From Penaeus vannamei (taxonomy: Eukaryota > Arthropoda > Malacostraca > Decapoda > Penaeidae): a DNA stretch of 12,500 nt. The notes beneath the pieces are model-generated. The model was not told the DNA's origin, did no database searches, and saw nothing but the letters and a program-made list of their open reading frames with translations. Below, one piece after another: positions 1 to 7,885 of this stretch (position 1 is its first letter; the number at the start of each line of letters is the position of its first letter). The stretch is from NCBI RefSeq assembly GCF_042767895.1, contig NC_091583.1, positions 12,540,024-12,552,523 of the forward strand, read 5' to 3'. The translations under genes were made by a program, and so were the position numbers.

Positions 1-54
1 CTCTTGTTAAGTTTATTGTCCCGTTTGCGGAGCGGGGGAGGTCACAGGGATCAC

Positions 55-74
55 GGGGGGTGGGGGGGGGGGGG
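55..74. repeat. Poly-G run
   Basis: A G tract broken by a single T at 61 (G6, T, G13). Such runs are unstable and hard to sequence. The rest of 1-126 is low-copy DNA with no recognisable feature. Confidence 0.9.
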
Positions 75-126
75 CATGTGGCATTCTGCATAATCAAGAG
101 GCGCCGAAGAAACCCTGTAAGCTCTT

Positions 127-161
127 TTTGTTTATCTATTTATTTGTTTATTTGTTTATTG
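127..161. repeat. TTTA/TTTG tetranucleotide tract
   Basis: A short degenerate tetranucleotide array of TTTA, TTTG and one TATC unit. DNA from 162 to 240 is AT-rich and low-copy, with nothing recognisable. Confidence 0.8.
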
Positions 162-240
162 GTGTTGTTTTAGTGTCTGTATAATCTGGGTTGTAAGTTT
201 ATCTTTGGTATTTGCTTTTTGCTTATGAGTGAGATGTTTA

Positions 241-487
241 TGTGCGTGGGTGCGCATGTGTGTGTTAGTGTGTGTGCGTGTTAGTGTGTGTGCGTGTGTG
301 TGTGTGTGTGTTAGTGTGTGTGTGTGCTTATGTGTTTGTGCGCGTGTGTATGTTAGTGTGTGTGTGTATGTTTGTGTGTGTGCTTGTGTGTTTGTGTGTG
401 TGTGTTAGTGTGTATGTTAGTGTGTGTGTGTGTGTATGTTAGTGTGTGTGTGTGTGTGTGAGAGAGAGATGTGTATATATATATACA
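241..487. repeat. Imperfect TG repeat with TTAGTG punctuation
   Basis: About 230 bp of TG dinucleotides interrupted by TTAGTG at 265, 281, 311, 353, 405, 417 and 439, and by CG, CTT and TTT variants. It ends in a short GA block (461-468) and a TA block (474-485). The irregular spacing points to an old, degenerate microsatellite. TTAGTG is not the arthropod telomere unit TTAGG. From 488 to 540 the DNA is ordinary AT-rich sequence. Confidence 0.9.
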
Positions 488-744
488 TAGTAGATGTATA
501 TCCTCACACTGAAAATAGGATTACTTAGAAATCACTCAGTTACTGAAGGATCCCCCCGAGATCGGCCGCTGTAAGCCGCCCGAGCGCGCGGGACAGCAAT
601 AACGAGAGTGTGAGCGCACGTAAAAAAGCAGAAAAAAAAACAGCTCGGCACATAACACTCGAGCTGACGATGACAACTTGACCCCAGTTTAAACCATCAT
701 TAACCGGGGCGCCATCAGCCCGAGATACACGTCCGACGAGAGAT

Positions 745-957
745 TTAAACCGATAGACGAGATAAACCGACGCGAGCGGGCGGGTCGAGAGCCAGCACCC
801 GCGGACCGAGGCGGAGGGGGAGGCGGGCGGCGGCGGCGGCGGGAACAGCACCACAGCATCCGCGTCTTGCTCGAGGTCGGCAGCTGAGGCGGGAGACGAG
901 CTCGCCGTCTGTGAAATCCCCAGTAATGGCCAGGGATGCGGATTGCTGCCGGCTCAT
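745..957 (-). CDS. Candidate 70-aa open frame inside the CpG-rich island
   Basis: A minus-strand frame opens at an ATG (complement of 955-957), beginning MSRQQSASLAITGDFTDGE, and ends at a TAA at 745. The first 30 or so residues look like ordinary protein. The rest is rich in arginine, alanine and proline because the DNA is GC-rich and includes the CGG block (PAAAAARLPLRL). The base at -3 of the ATG is G, acceptable for translation start. No domain, signal peptide or membrane segment is visible and I do not recognise a family. The frame also continues upstream of this ATG without a stop, but only through the minisatellite. It could be the start of a first exon, or chance openness in GC-rich DNA, which is at least as likely. 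Confidence 0.13.
   Translation of the reverse strand: MSRQQSASLAITGDFTDGELVSRLSCRPRARRGCCGAVPAAAAARLPLRLGPRVLALDPPARVGLSRLSV
822..842. repeat. CGG trinucleotide block
   Basis: Six to seven CGG units inside the CpG-rich island. They encode an alanine run on the minus strand and a proline run in another minus frame. Short CGG blocks are frequent in GC-rich 5' untranslated regions, which mildly supports a promoter-proximal location. Confidence 0.85.
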
Positions 958-1049
958 GCTGTCGCGGACGCCGGCTCTGTCGTCACAGCCGCTGCACCAC
1001 GGAGCACGGGGCGGCGGAGGGGAGGGAGGGGGACGGGGCGAGGGAGGGA

Positions 1050-1500
1050 GGGGGAGGGTCGTGATGAAGGGAGGGAAAGAGGAGGGAGGGAGGAGGTCGT
1101 AGCGATGGAGGGAGAGCGAGTCGTGATAAAGGAAGGGAAAGGGGAGAGAGAATGAGGACGGTGCAACGGAGGGGGAGGGAGGGTCGTGAAAAAAGGAGGA
1201 AAATGGGAGGGAGAAGGAGGTCGCAGCGATGGAGCGAGAGCGAGTCGTGATAAAGGGAGGGAAAAGAGGGAGAGAGACGATCGCAGCGATAGTGGGGGAG
1301 GAATAATCATGATAAAGGGAAGGAAAAGGGAGAGAGAAGGAAGCCGTAGCGATGTAGCGAGAGGAAGAGTCACGATAAAACAAGAGAAAAAAAGGAGATA
1401 GGACTTCATCGCGAGGGAGGAAGAGGTAGAATTATGATAAAGAGAGGGGAAGAGGAGACGGAGGGAGGGGCAGGTCGTGATAGAAGGGAGAAAGAAGGGA
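1050..1500. repeat. 62-bp purine-rich minisatellite, about seven units
   Basis: The anchor GTCGTGATAAAGGGAGGG, or a clear variant, begins at 1058, 1120, 1183, 1244, 1306, 1369 and 1431, giving spacings of 62, 63, 61, 62, 63 and 62. A shortened last unit starts at 1474. A second anchor (consensus GTCGTAGCGATGGAG) recurs midway through each unit at 1096, 1158, 1220, 1280, 1343 and 1408. Units are otherwise G/A filler and have diverged by substitutions more than by indels. CpGs persist at both anchors, which is unusual for filler. The array abuts the CpG-rich island. Its minus-strand open frames contain a repeated peptide of the type LPFPSLYHD, which is a by-product of the array. Confidence 0.93.
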
Positions 1501-1722
1501 GGAAGACGAAGGAGGGATTGTCTTGTGGGAGGGTTTGTCTCAAGGATGTGTTGTGTTTATGCGCCATGTCCTTTTCTTCGGGCGGGGTTGATGCTCTTCT
1601 GAAAAATGTTATTCTTCTGTCTTTTGCGTTTTAGGACATTTTTAATGATAAATCAGTCGATCCATCCATCCATCAATACTTACATGATATATACATAAGT
1701 ACCCTATACTGGGTTTAAATAG
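1501..1722 (+). other. Low-copy segment with a splice-acceptor-like site
   Basis: Non-repetitive DNA apart from three to four CATC units at 1661-1674. A pyrimidine-rich run at 1610-1632 ends in GCGTTTTAG at 1626-1634, matching a 3' splice site well. The frame after the AG stays open for 27 codons before a TAA at 1716-1718, and the compound microsatellite begins a few bases later. The site is visible; that it is used is only a possibility, since T-rich intergenic DNA often contains such strings. Confidence 0.3.
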
Positions 1723-1763
1723 ATATGTATATATATATATATATGTGTGTGTGTGTGAATATA

Positions 1764-2416
<653 letters not shown>

Positions 2417-2431
2417 TAGATATAGATATAT

Positions 2432-2640
2432 ACACACACCCACTCACACATGCAAGTATAGAGGCCCAGTATATGCGCGCATTTTGTTTAGTCTTGGTTT
2501 GTCTTTTAATGATAAGTGCAAGCGCAGATTTAGAAATCTGGTTTAACAGTAAAGCTTCAGTTTAAGCTTCTGCTTTCGGCTTCAGGGCTTAAGCAGTGTG
2601 ACACGCTGGACTTTGTTTGCCAAATGGATTTCAGAGAACT
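2432..2640. other. Low-copy segment with short palindromes
   Basis: Non-repetitive DNA between two repeat blocks. CAGATTTAGAAATCTG (2525-2540) has perfect 7-bp arms around an AG centre. AAGCTTC occurs at 2552 and 2564 among several GCTTC copies, and GCTTAAGC (2587-2594) is a perfect palindrome. No open frame of note and no RNA gene pattern. Confidence 0.6.
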
Positions 2641-2742
2641 TCTCTATCCATCGTTCTATTTATCTATCTCATCTCATCTCTCTCTATCTCTCTCTCTATT
2701 TATCTATTTATCTTTCTTACTCTATTTTTTGTCTCCCTCTCC

Positions 2743-2774
<32 letters not shown>

Positions 2775-2782
2775 CTTATCTT

Positions 2783-2857
<75 letters not shown>

Positions 2858-2866
2858 TCTCTCTCT
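2641..2866. repeat. TATC/TTTC/CT pyrimidine tract with (CT)33
   Basis: Degenerate TATC and TCTC units lead into TTTC units (2760-2774) and then an uninterrupted (CT)n from 2788 to 2854. Serine/leucine frames across it are repeat translations. Homopurine-homopyrimidine tracts of this length can adopt triplex (H-DNA) structure. Confidence 0.95.
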
Positions 2867-3323
2867 CTGCCTGTTTTCGCATTTATTCCTCTCCCTCTCT
2901 ATCGCAAAGAGGCCGATGAGACTCGACCATGTTGCCGCGACCCACATAGACGCTTAGCTCATGCGTCTTTCTGCCTCATGAATGTTAAGTCCAATCTCAA
3001 AAAAATCTTTTATCCCAGATTCTTGTGCAAATGAGGCCCTCTTTTTATTTTTTCCTAAGTGGTGAGAATTCAGAAACCGGTCTAAAAGCATTTGCAATAA
3101 AACAGAGTCTGATACGGCAAGTCCAAGCAGTGAGATACTTTGTAGGTGTGTGCTTTTTGAGAATGAGGCGATGTGGGGGGGGGGGGGGGTTGAGGGATGG
3201 GGTTAAAGGGAGGAATATTTTAAATTCTTTTGTAAATTGTCAACTGATTAATTGTTGGATCATTTGGATGTACGCATACTAAAGATAAGCATGTATAAAA
3301 CACAAATATTTTCACACATACAT
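2867..3323. other. Low-copy segment, no gene recognised
   Basis: Mixed-composition DNA apart from a G run at 3175-3189. I checked 2890-3170 for exon-like or tRNA-like structure and saw neither a cloverleaf nor a long frame on either strand. From 3190 the sequence becomes AT-rich and leads into CA-rich repeats. Confidence 0.6.
3175..3189. repeat. G15 homopolymer
   Basis: An uninterrupted run of 15 G. Its length may be uncertain because homopolymers are error-prone in sequencing. Confidence 0.9.
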
Positions 3324-3449
3324 ATATTCAAGCACACACACACATACACACATAAGTACACACACATACAATTCCCTACAAATATTCAAGCACACACGCA
3401 CACACACACATAAATACATGCACATAAGTACACACGCATACAATTCCCT
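3324..3449. repeat. Tandem duplication of a CA-rich unit
   Basis: Two copies of a unit starting ATATTCAAGCACACAC and ending CATACAATTCCCT: 3324-3377 (54 bp) and 3382-3449 (68 bp). Both contain CATAAGTACACAC before the final block. The second copy is longer because of an extra CA stretch plus TAAATACATGCA. This is a segmental duplication followed by microsatellite expansion. Confidence 0.9.
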
Positions 3450-3655
3450 TCTGTTTCATCTTCTTCTCCACAAATGTTTTTCCTTTCTCCTCCTCACTCT
3501 CTTCCTTCACACTCTCCTTTTTTCCACCTCCCACCGAGTCCACACTCCCCCCGCCCCCATTCCCGTACTCCCTCTCCCACCACCATCTATCACTCCCTAC
3601 CCCCTGCCCCACAACCACCCCCTATTCCCCCTCCCAACCTACCACCTCCCCAACG
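3450..3655. repeat. C/T-rich pyrimidine tract
   Basis: A degenerate pyrimidine tract, first TTC-rich and then strongly C-rich (CCCC runs with CAC interruptions). It has no clean unit. It forms the left flank of the island at 3656-3840. Confidence 0.8.
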
Positions 3656-3840
3656 CCATCTACTTTTCCGCCTCGCAAGTCGCCCCGAGAGGCTTAAGAT
3701 CCGGCGAAGTTTTTCCCTCCAATCTTCTTCCTCCTGGTTGCGATATCTCCCTCATTCATCAGCATCAGCATCATGAGGCGAGGTCTTGGGATGCTGCTAT
3801 CCGACTGCATGGGCCCAGGCGACGTCCCCCGGGGCTGGTA
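3656..3840. other. Unique island between pyrimidine and purine tracts
   Basis: About 185 bp of mixed sequence flanked left by pyrimidines and right by purines. It includes CATCAGCATCAGCATCATG (3757-3775), a short run of CAT/CAG triplets. The plus frame reads through as part of a 194-codon frame (3418-4002), but both ends of that frame are repeat-derived and it has no convincing start. The minus strand has an open frame across most of the island with a methionine-rich MMLMLMNEGD stretch. I recognise no family. It could be an exon or merely DNA not overrun by repeats. Confidence 0.35.
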
Positions 3841-4125
<285 letters not shown>

Positions 4126-4514
4126 CGAATTAGATGAGGCGTTGGAAGCGTGTAGACCGGACAGATGGGTAAACGCAGAAAATTACCACTCTCCCCCGTC
4201 CTTATCTCTCTCTTTCTCTTTTTCTAGTTCCTGCTTTTTACTTGAAGTAAGGAAAGTATATAATAATGACAAAGAACAGAGAATAATTGGTTATTCGAAA
4301 ATTTTCTATTAGAATTAGAATACTAACAATGGTACTAATGAATCGAATGAAAAGGAATAAACAAAATTGAACGATTATCGCACAAGGAGTAATTCACATT
4401 TATTTGAAGAGCGCACCTCACTTAATAAACATGGATTTCACTTGATAGATAGATAAGAGTCAAGGAAAACCCCTATATGCAAGAGTGAAGAGAAAGCGGC
4501 ATTCACTTAGCATT
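4126..4514. other. Low-copy AT-rich segment, no gene recognised
   Basis: Mixed and then AT-rich DNA. A small hairpin GAATAA-TTGG-TTATTC lies near 4281-4296. An AATAAA at 4362-4367 is unsupported as a polyadenylation signal, since no coding sequence leads into it. The right part holds one copy of the dispersed repeat described at 4410. Confidence 0.55.
4410..4452 (+). repeat. Dispersed repeat, copy 1
   Basis: This stretch shares CTTAATAAACATGGAT, then TTC, a two-base change and CTTGATA, with 5643-5672. A CCTCA lies just upstream in both. Farther downstream both have ATGCA and an ATTCAC...TTGCA/ATTGCA block in the same order (4478-4516 and 5697-5731), which suggests diverged copies of one longer element of 100 bp or more. 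No terminal inverted repeats or target-site duplications could be defined. Confidence 0.5.
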
Positions 4515-4627
4515 GCAAAGAAGAGAAAGAGGAAGATTAGGAGGAGAAGGAAGAAGAAGAAGAAGTGGTGGAGGAAGAAAAAGAAGAAGAAGAAGGAGAG
4601 GAGGAGGAGGAGGAGGAGGAGGAGAGG
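4515..4627. repeat. GAA/GGA trinucleotide purine tract
   Basis: Degenerate GAA and GAG triplets lead into about nine GGA units (4597-4624). They encode a glutamate run in one frame, which continues for about 42 more codons beyond the repeat to a stop near 4752. That frame is closed upstream by a TAG at 4538-4540 and has no ATG before the repeat, so it is not a free-standing gene. Confidence 0.9.
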
Positions 4628-5087
4628 ACTGAAAAAATAGACCTTGATAGTAGTAGATATAAGAGGCTGCGAGAAGACAGTGAAGTCAAGGGGTTAGCTG
4701 GGTTTCATAAGCGAATAGGGGTTGGAGAGCGTCGAATGGCAGGCGATAGGTAGTAATTGCAGGGTCCGATGCTTAATTCCATTGTAAGGGTAGGTGTACG
4801 TTGCATTTTTTCAAGCGAGAAGATGTAGATGTCGAGTGAAAAGCGAAGGGTAGGTAGTATATAATATGTGATGTTTAATTCCTTAGTTAGAAAGGCACAT
4901 ATATCTCTTTTTCAGTTGGTAGATGTAGATGTGATGGTTACGGTCGAGGAAAGATGTAGATAGAAGGATAGACTTTGGGATGGACGCGTGGTATGCAGCC
5001 GCGGGCGTCAAGCTGCTATGGGCACGGCCTGCGGAGTGTCAACACACGACTCACAGACAAAGAGACTCTCTTGAGCGTAAGCTGTAG
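4627..5087 (+). other. Low-copy segment with a short open frame at 4980-5087
   Basis: Outside the degenerate tandem repeat this is mixed sequence. At 4980 an ATG opens a 35-codon frame (MDAWYAAAGVKLLWARPAEC at the start, TAG at 5085-5087). The same frame is open for 15 more codons upstream. The composition is protein-like, and a GTAAGC at 5077-5082 would serve as a splice donor before the stop. A second donor-like AAG/GTGACA is at 5095-5103. I recognise no domain; a chance frame is the simplest reading. Confidence 0.15.
4704..4970. repeat. Degenerate tandem repeat of about 102 bp, two and a half copies
   Basis: Shared anchors recur in the same order: TAGGTAGTA at 4747 and 4851; TTAATTCC at 4773 and 4875; AGATGTAGATGT at 4821 and 4921. 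Spacings are 104, 102 and 100. A partial upstream copy carries TTCATAAGCGAATA (4704), matching TTCAAGCGAGAAG (4810), and a TCGA motif at 4732, 4832 and 4944. Units differ at roughly a third or more of positions, so this is an old array or the remnant of a repeated element. Confidence 0.75.
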
Positions 5088-5482
5088 TATCTATAAGGTG
5101 ACAGTCATGGACGTGTGGATTTTTACAGTCCTCATCCGAGTTCATTATGGTTTAGCTGCCTTTTATCCCTCTCTCACGCGAGCTCTCAGCCACGCCGTAG
5201 GAGCCCACTGAGAATAAAATATCACAAATTACTCCTATAAACAGGGACTTAAGCAAAGTTCGTTAGGAGAACACTAATATCCTCCTCTATTGCTATCCTC
5301 TGCGCAAGCCCAGCGCCACGGAATTAAAGCCTTCGGGTATGCAAGTCACGTCAGAATGGCTAAGCGAAACCGAGGTACCACCAGATAACCAGCGACCCAG
5401 AGTCACCGTTCGCTCCGCGGTATCTCCTCATGGTATCGCATGTTTTGATATCTCTCCCCTGGCGTGTATGGGCGGGTCGTGT
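5088..5482. other. Low-copy segment, no gene recognised
   Basis: Mixed-composition sequence, moderately CpG-containing between 5280 and 5480. AATAAAA at 5213-5219 could be a polyadenylation signal but follows no supported coding sequence. TCACGTCA at 5347-5354 resembles a cAMP-response-type bZIP site with one mismatch. Open frames on either strand are 60 to 80 codons at most and not recognisable. Confidence 0.5.
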
Positions 5483-5483
5483 A

Positions 5484-5528
5484 GCGGGGAGGGAGGGGGG
5501 AGGAGGGGAAGAGCGGGGAGTGGGGGCG
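5484..5528. repeat. G-rich block
   Basis: Several GGGG and GGGGGG runs separated by one to three bases, sufficient for an intramolecular G-quadruplex on the plus strand. Confidence 0.75.
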
Positions 5529-5830
5529 TGTCACAAGAAACTTCGAGTCCTTTTGAAGGCCACAATAGACACTAAATTGGTCCCAGGCCGTCAAGGAGGA
5601 CAGGTATCCGTCTCATACATTCCCCCCGGTACCTCCTCAACCCTTAATAAACATGGATATTCCTTGATAACTAGATGTAAATAACCAGCGCTTAAGATGC
5701 ATAAACACACATGAAAATTCACCTTGCATAATCAGCCTGGGTCGTAGCACAATAGCATGTGGTGGAGTCCGAGGCGATGGACCGGGAAGGGCCGAGTGCA
5801 TGGCGAGTCGTGGTATCCTTCGAGTTTTGT
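5529..5830. other. Low-copy segment containing dispersed repeat copy 2
   Basis: Mixed DNA without a recognisable gene. It holds the second copy of the dispersed repeat at 5643-5672 (CTTAATAAACATGGAT...CTTGATA) in the same orientation as the copy at 4410. The 10-mer ATAACCAGCG occurs at 5681 and also at 5385. Confidence 0.5.
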
Positions 5831-6620
5831 TTCCTTTCTTGGTATCATTTCTTTAGCAGTTTTTTTTCTTTTCATTCCTTTCTTGGTATTATTCCTTCTT
5901 CGGCTTTTCTCTCCTTTCTTGGTATCATTTTTCTTTATTTTTTCTTTCCCTTCTTGGTATTATATCCTCTTCAGTTTTTCTTTCCTTTTCTTGGTATCGT
6001 TTCTTTGGCAATTTTTTCTTTCCATTCCTTTCTTGGTATTATTCCTTCTTCGGCTTTTCTTTCCTTTCTTGGTATAATTTTTTCAGTTTTTTCCCTTTCT
6101 TTGTATAATTATTCTTTATGTTTTCTTTCCTTTCTTGGTATCATTTCTTCTTTATATTTTCTTTCCTTTCTTATTATAATTTTTCTTTATTTTTTTTCTT
6201 TCCGTTCTTGGTATAATTTTTTTCTTTCCTTTCTTGGTATCATTTTTTTATTTTTTTTTCTTTCTTGGTATATTTTTTTTCTTTTTTTTTTTCCTTTCTT
6301 GGTATCCTTTATTTTATATTTTTTCCTTTCTTGGTATTATTTCTTCTTCAATTTATTTTTCTCGTTCTTGATATCCTTTCTTCAATTACTTCTCCCTTTT
6401 GTTTGATATTATTTATTTTTTTCTTTTTCTGGTATTATATCTTTTTCAGTTTCTTTTTATTCTCGTTATCAGCTCTTTTTCCACTTCTCCTTTTTCTTCA
6501 TTCCATTTCTTTTCAATTTCTTCTTCCTTTTCTTAATATTATTTCTTAGTCGATTTCTCCTCCCTTTTCTTAGTATCAATTCTCTTTCCTTTTCTTCTTT
6601 CTTTAATTTGATATAATTCT
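5831..6620. repeat. 35-bp T/C-rich minisatellite, about 20 units
   Basis: The anchor TTTCTTGGTAT, or a one-to-two-base variant, recurs throughout. GGTAT or its variant begins at 5841, 5885, 5921, 5956, 5993, 6035, 6071, 6102, 6137, 6173, 6210, 6236, 6267, 6301, 6333, 6370, 6405, 6431 and about 6466. Most spacings are 31-37 bp; outliers are 26, 42 and 44. Between anchors lies T-rich filler such as ATTTCTTCTTTATATTTTC. The anchor decays after about 6440 and the sequence merges into plain T/C-rich DNA. The 215-codon phenylalanine-rich frame across it is a translation of the repeat, not a protein. Confidence 0.95.
5841..6137. repeat. Higher-order duplication of four minisatellite units
   Basis: The block from 5841 is repeated from 5993. 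Both begin GGTAT, then CTTTAGCAGT or CTTTGGCAAT, then CATTCCTTTCTTGGTATTAT, then CCTTCTTCGGCTTTTCT. The internal anchors at 5885 and 6035 are 150 bp apart, and those at 5921 and 6071 likewise. The long near-identity shows a recent duplication of a roughly 150-bp multi-unit segment inside an older array. Confidence 0.88.
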
Positions 6621-6869
6621 TTTCTTTCTTACTCACTCATTTACTCATTTCCCATTCTTTCTGCATCTTCGTATATCTCCTTCTCCTGTTTATTTTCTTT
6701 CAATTTCTTATTATCCTCATTTTCCTCCTCCTCTCCTTCCTTCTTAATTTATCTTCATCAAACGCTTCTTTATTCTTCCTCTTCTCATTACTGTTGGTAT
6801 GAAAGAGAATGGAGTAAATGATAACCCTAAAAATGATGGAGGGGAGGAAGACAGTAATTGAGAAAATAT
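6621..6869. other. T/C-rich degenerate sequence, then a purine-rich transition
   Basis: From 6621 to 6790 the sequence is T/C-rich without a regular unit. From 6791 to 6869 it switches to A/G-rich, mixed-complexity DNA. Nothing gene-like is visible. Confidence 0.6.
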
Positions 6870-7250
6870 AATAAAAATGAATATGATGATAAGGAAAATA
6901 ACAACGAAAGGGATGTCAAAGGTGACGAGGGTGATAGTGATGATAATAATAATAGATTATGATAATGATAGTGATAAGGATAATGATAATAATGATGATG
7001 ATAATTTTGATGATGATAACAACAATGGTAATAGTGATAATGAAAATATTGTCAATAACAGAAATTATAATAATGTTGATAATAATAATTATAATAATAA
7101 TAATGATAATAATAATTATAATAATAATAATGATAATAATAATAACAATAACAATAATATTGATAATGATAGTTATGATAATAATGATATTGATGATGCT
7201 AATGCTAATGATAACAATGATAATAATGATATTAATAATGATAATATTTT
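6870..7250. repeat. GAT/AAT trinucleotide domain
   Basis: About 380 bp of GAT, AAT and AAC triplets, cleanest from 6935. They translate as an asparagine/aspartate-rich run in one frame and a methionine/isoleucine-rich run in another. Period-3 structure without stops explains the long open frame from 6877 to 8121. Confidence 0.92.
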
Positions 7251-7254
7251 TGGG

Positions 7255-7530
7255 GTTGTTATTATTACTATCATTATAATTATCATTATTATTGTTTTTA
7301 TTAGTAGAAGTAGTAGTACTAGTAGTATTGTTATCACTATTATTGTTCTCATTATTGTTATTATTATTATTATTATTGAATGTTATTTTATGTATATATT
7401 CATCATCAACATCAACATCATCATCATTCTATTTTTTACTAACACTGTCATTATTTCTATCATCATTATTTTCAACATAATTATTTCTATTCTCCTCCTT
7501 ATCGACACTATCATCATCAACATGATTATC
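7255..7530. repeat. ATT/ATC trinucleotide domain, complement of the preceding block
   Basis: About 275 bp of ATT, ATC and GTT triplets, essentially the reverse complement of the GAT/AAT domain. The switch occurs within a few bases around 7248-7258. The two blocks form a long, imperfect inverted repeat with almost no loop. Confidence 0.9.
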
Positions 7531-7793
7531 ATACCGAATCCCACTCTTTTTCACCTTCTCTATTTTCTTCTACTCTTCTTCATTTCTTCCTCCTCCTACT
7601 TTTCCTCCTTCTTCATTCCCTCTTCCTCCTTAATCTTCATTTCCTCCTCATCCTCCTATTCCTCCTTTTCCTCCTGCTCCTTCTACATTCCCTCCTCCTC
7701 CTTCTCCTCCCCCTCCTTCTTCATTCCCTATTCCGCTTCTTCCTCCCCTCTTCCTCTTCCTTTTCCTCCTCCTCCTACTCTTCCTTCTTCTCA
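7531..7793. repeat. TCC/TTC trinucleotide tract
   Basis: Pyrimidine triplets TCC, TCT and TTC with occasional ATT, continuing the period-3 pattern of the two previous domains. In frame they give a serine/phenylalanine/proline-rich translation. The tract ends at TTCTCAAG (7788-7795). Confidence 0.92.
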
Positions 7794-7885
7794 AGCTAAG
7801 CGATGCCATCTTGAGTTCCATTTGACACCAGCGAAGATTATCGGTAAAATACTGGCTGGACTTGGAGCCGCTCCTCAGGATCAGC
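7794..7885 (+). other. Unique island after a pyrimidine tract, exon-like
   Basis: About 90 bp of mixed sequence between the TCC/TTC tract and a purine tract. An AG at 7794-7795 after the long pyrimidine run would be a strong 3' splice site, and TCG/GTAAAA at 7841-7849 a plausible 5' splice site. They would bound a 48-nt segment open in a single frame (AKRCHLEFHLTPAKII). The frame continues through KILAGLGAAPQDQLV past the donor. I recognise no family, and the signals may be coincidental. Confidence 0.25.

Larger units (their letters stand above)
541..1012. other. CpG-dense GC-rich island, candidate promoter or first exon
   Basis: About 470 bp of mostly non-repetitive, GC-rich sequence packed with CpG dinucleotides (for example GAGCGCGCGGG near 579). 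It has sharp boundaries: AT- and TG-rich repeats on the left and a purine minisatellite on the right. A CGG triplet block lies inside it. This base composition is unlike most other low-copy parts of the window. In invertebrates such a patch can mark a promoter, a 5' untranslated exon or an alanine/arginine-rich coding exon. I see no TATA box. Read on the minus strand, the adjacent minisatellite becomes a long pyrimidine tract followed by an AG near 988, so an exon on that strand is conceivable. The island is certain as composition; its function is inference. Confidence 0.6.

Noticed and set aside
241..460. TTAGTG words as telomere-like repeat
   Set aside because: Arthropod telomeres use TTAGG. 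TTAGTG here is irregular punctuation within TG repeats.
745..1383. A 212-codon minus-strand frame with a repeated LPFPSLYHD-type peptide
   Set aside because: The repeated peptide is the 62-bp minisatellite read in a stop-free frame. Only the 70-codon part in the CpG-rich island was kept as a weak candidate.
2900..2980. Possible tRNA in a mixed-composition stretch
   Set aside because: No cloverleaf arms, no T-loop GTTCRA box and no 7-bp acceptor stem could be found on either strand.
4565..4753. Acidic protein with a poly-glutamate run
   Set aside because: Poly-Glu comes from GAA/GGA repeats. The frame starts just after a TAG at 4538 and lacks an ATG before the repeat.
4385..5236. AGGAGTAATT at 4385 and AATTACTCCT at 5227 as terminal inverted repeats of a transposon
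   Set aside because: Only 10 bp match, no target-site duplication is visible, and there is no transposase between them. Chance pairing in AT-rich DNA is adequate.
5759..6406. A 215-codon phenylalanine-rich frame as a membrane protein
   Set aside because: Hydrophobicity comes from the TTTC-rich 35-bp minisatellite. Other frames over the same array look alike.
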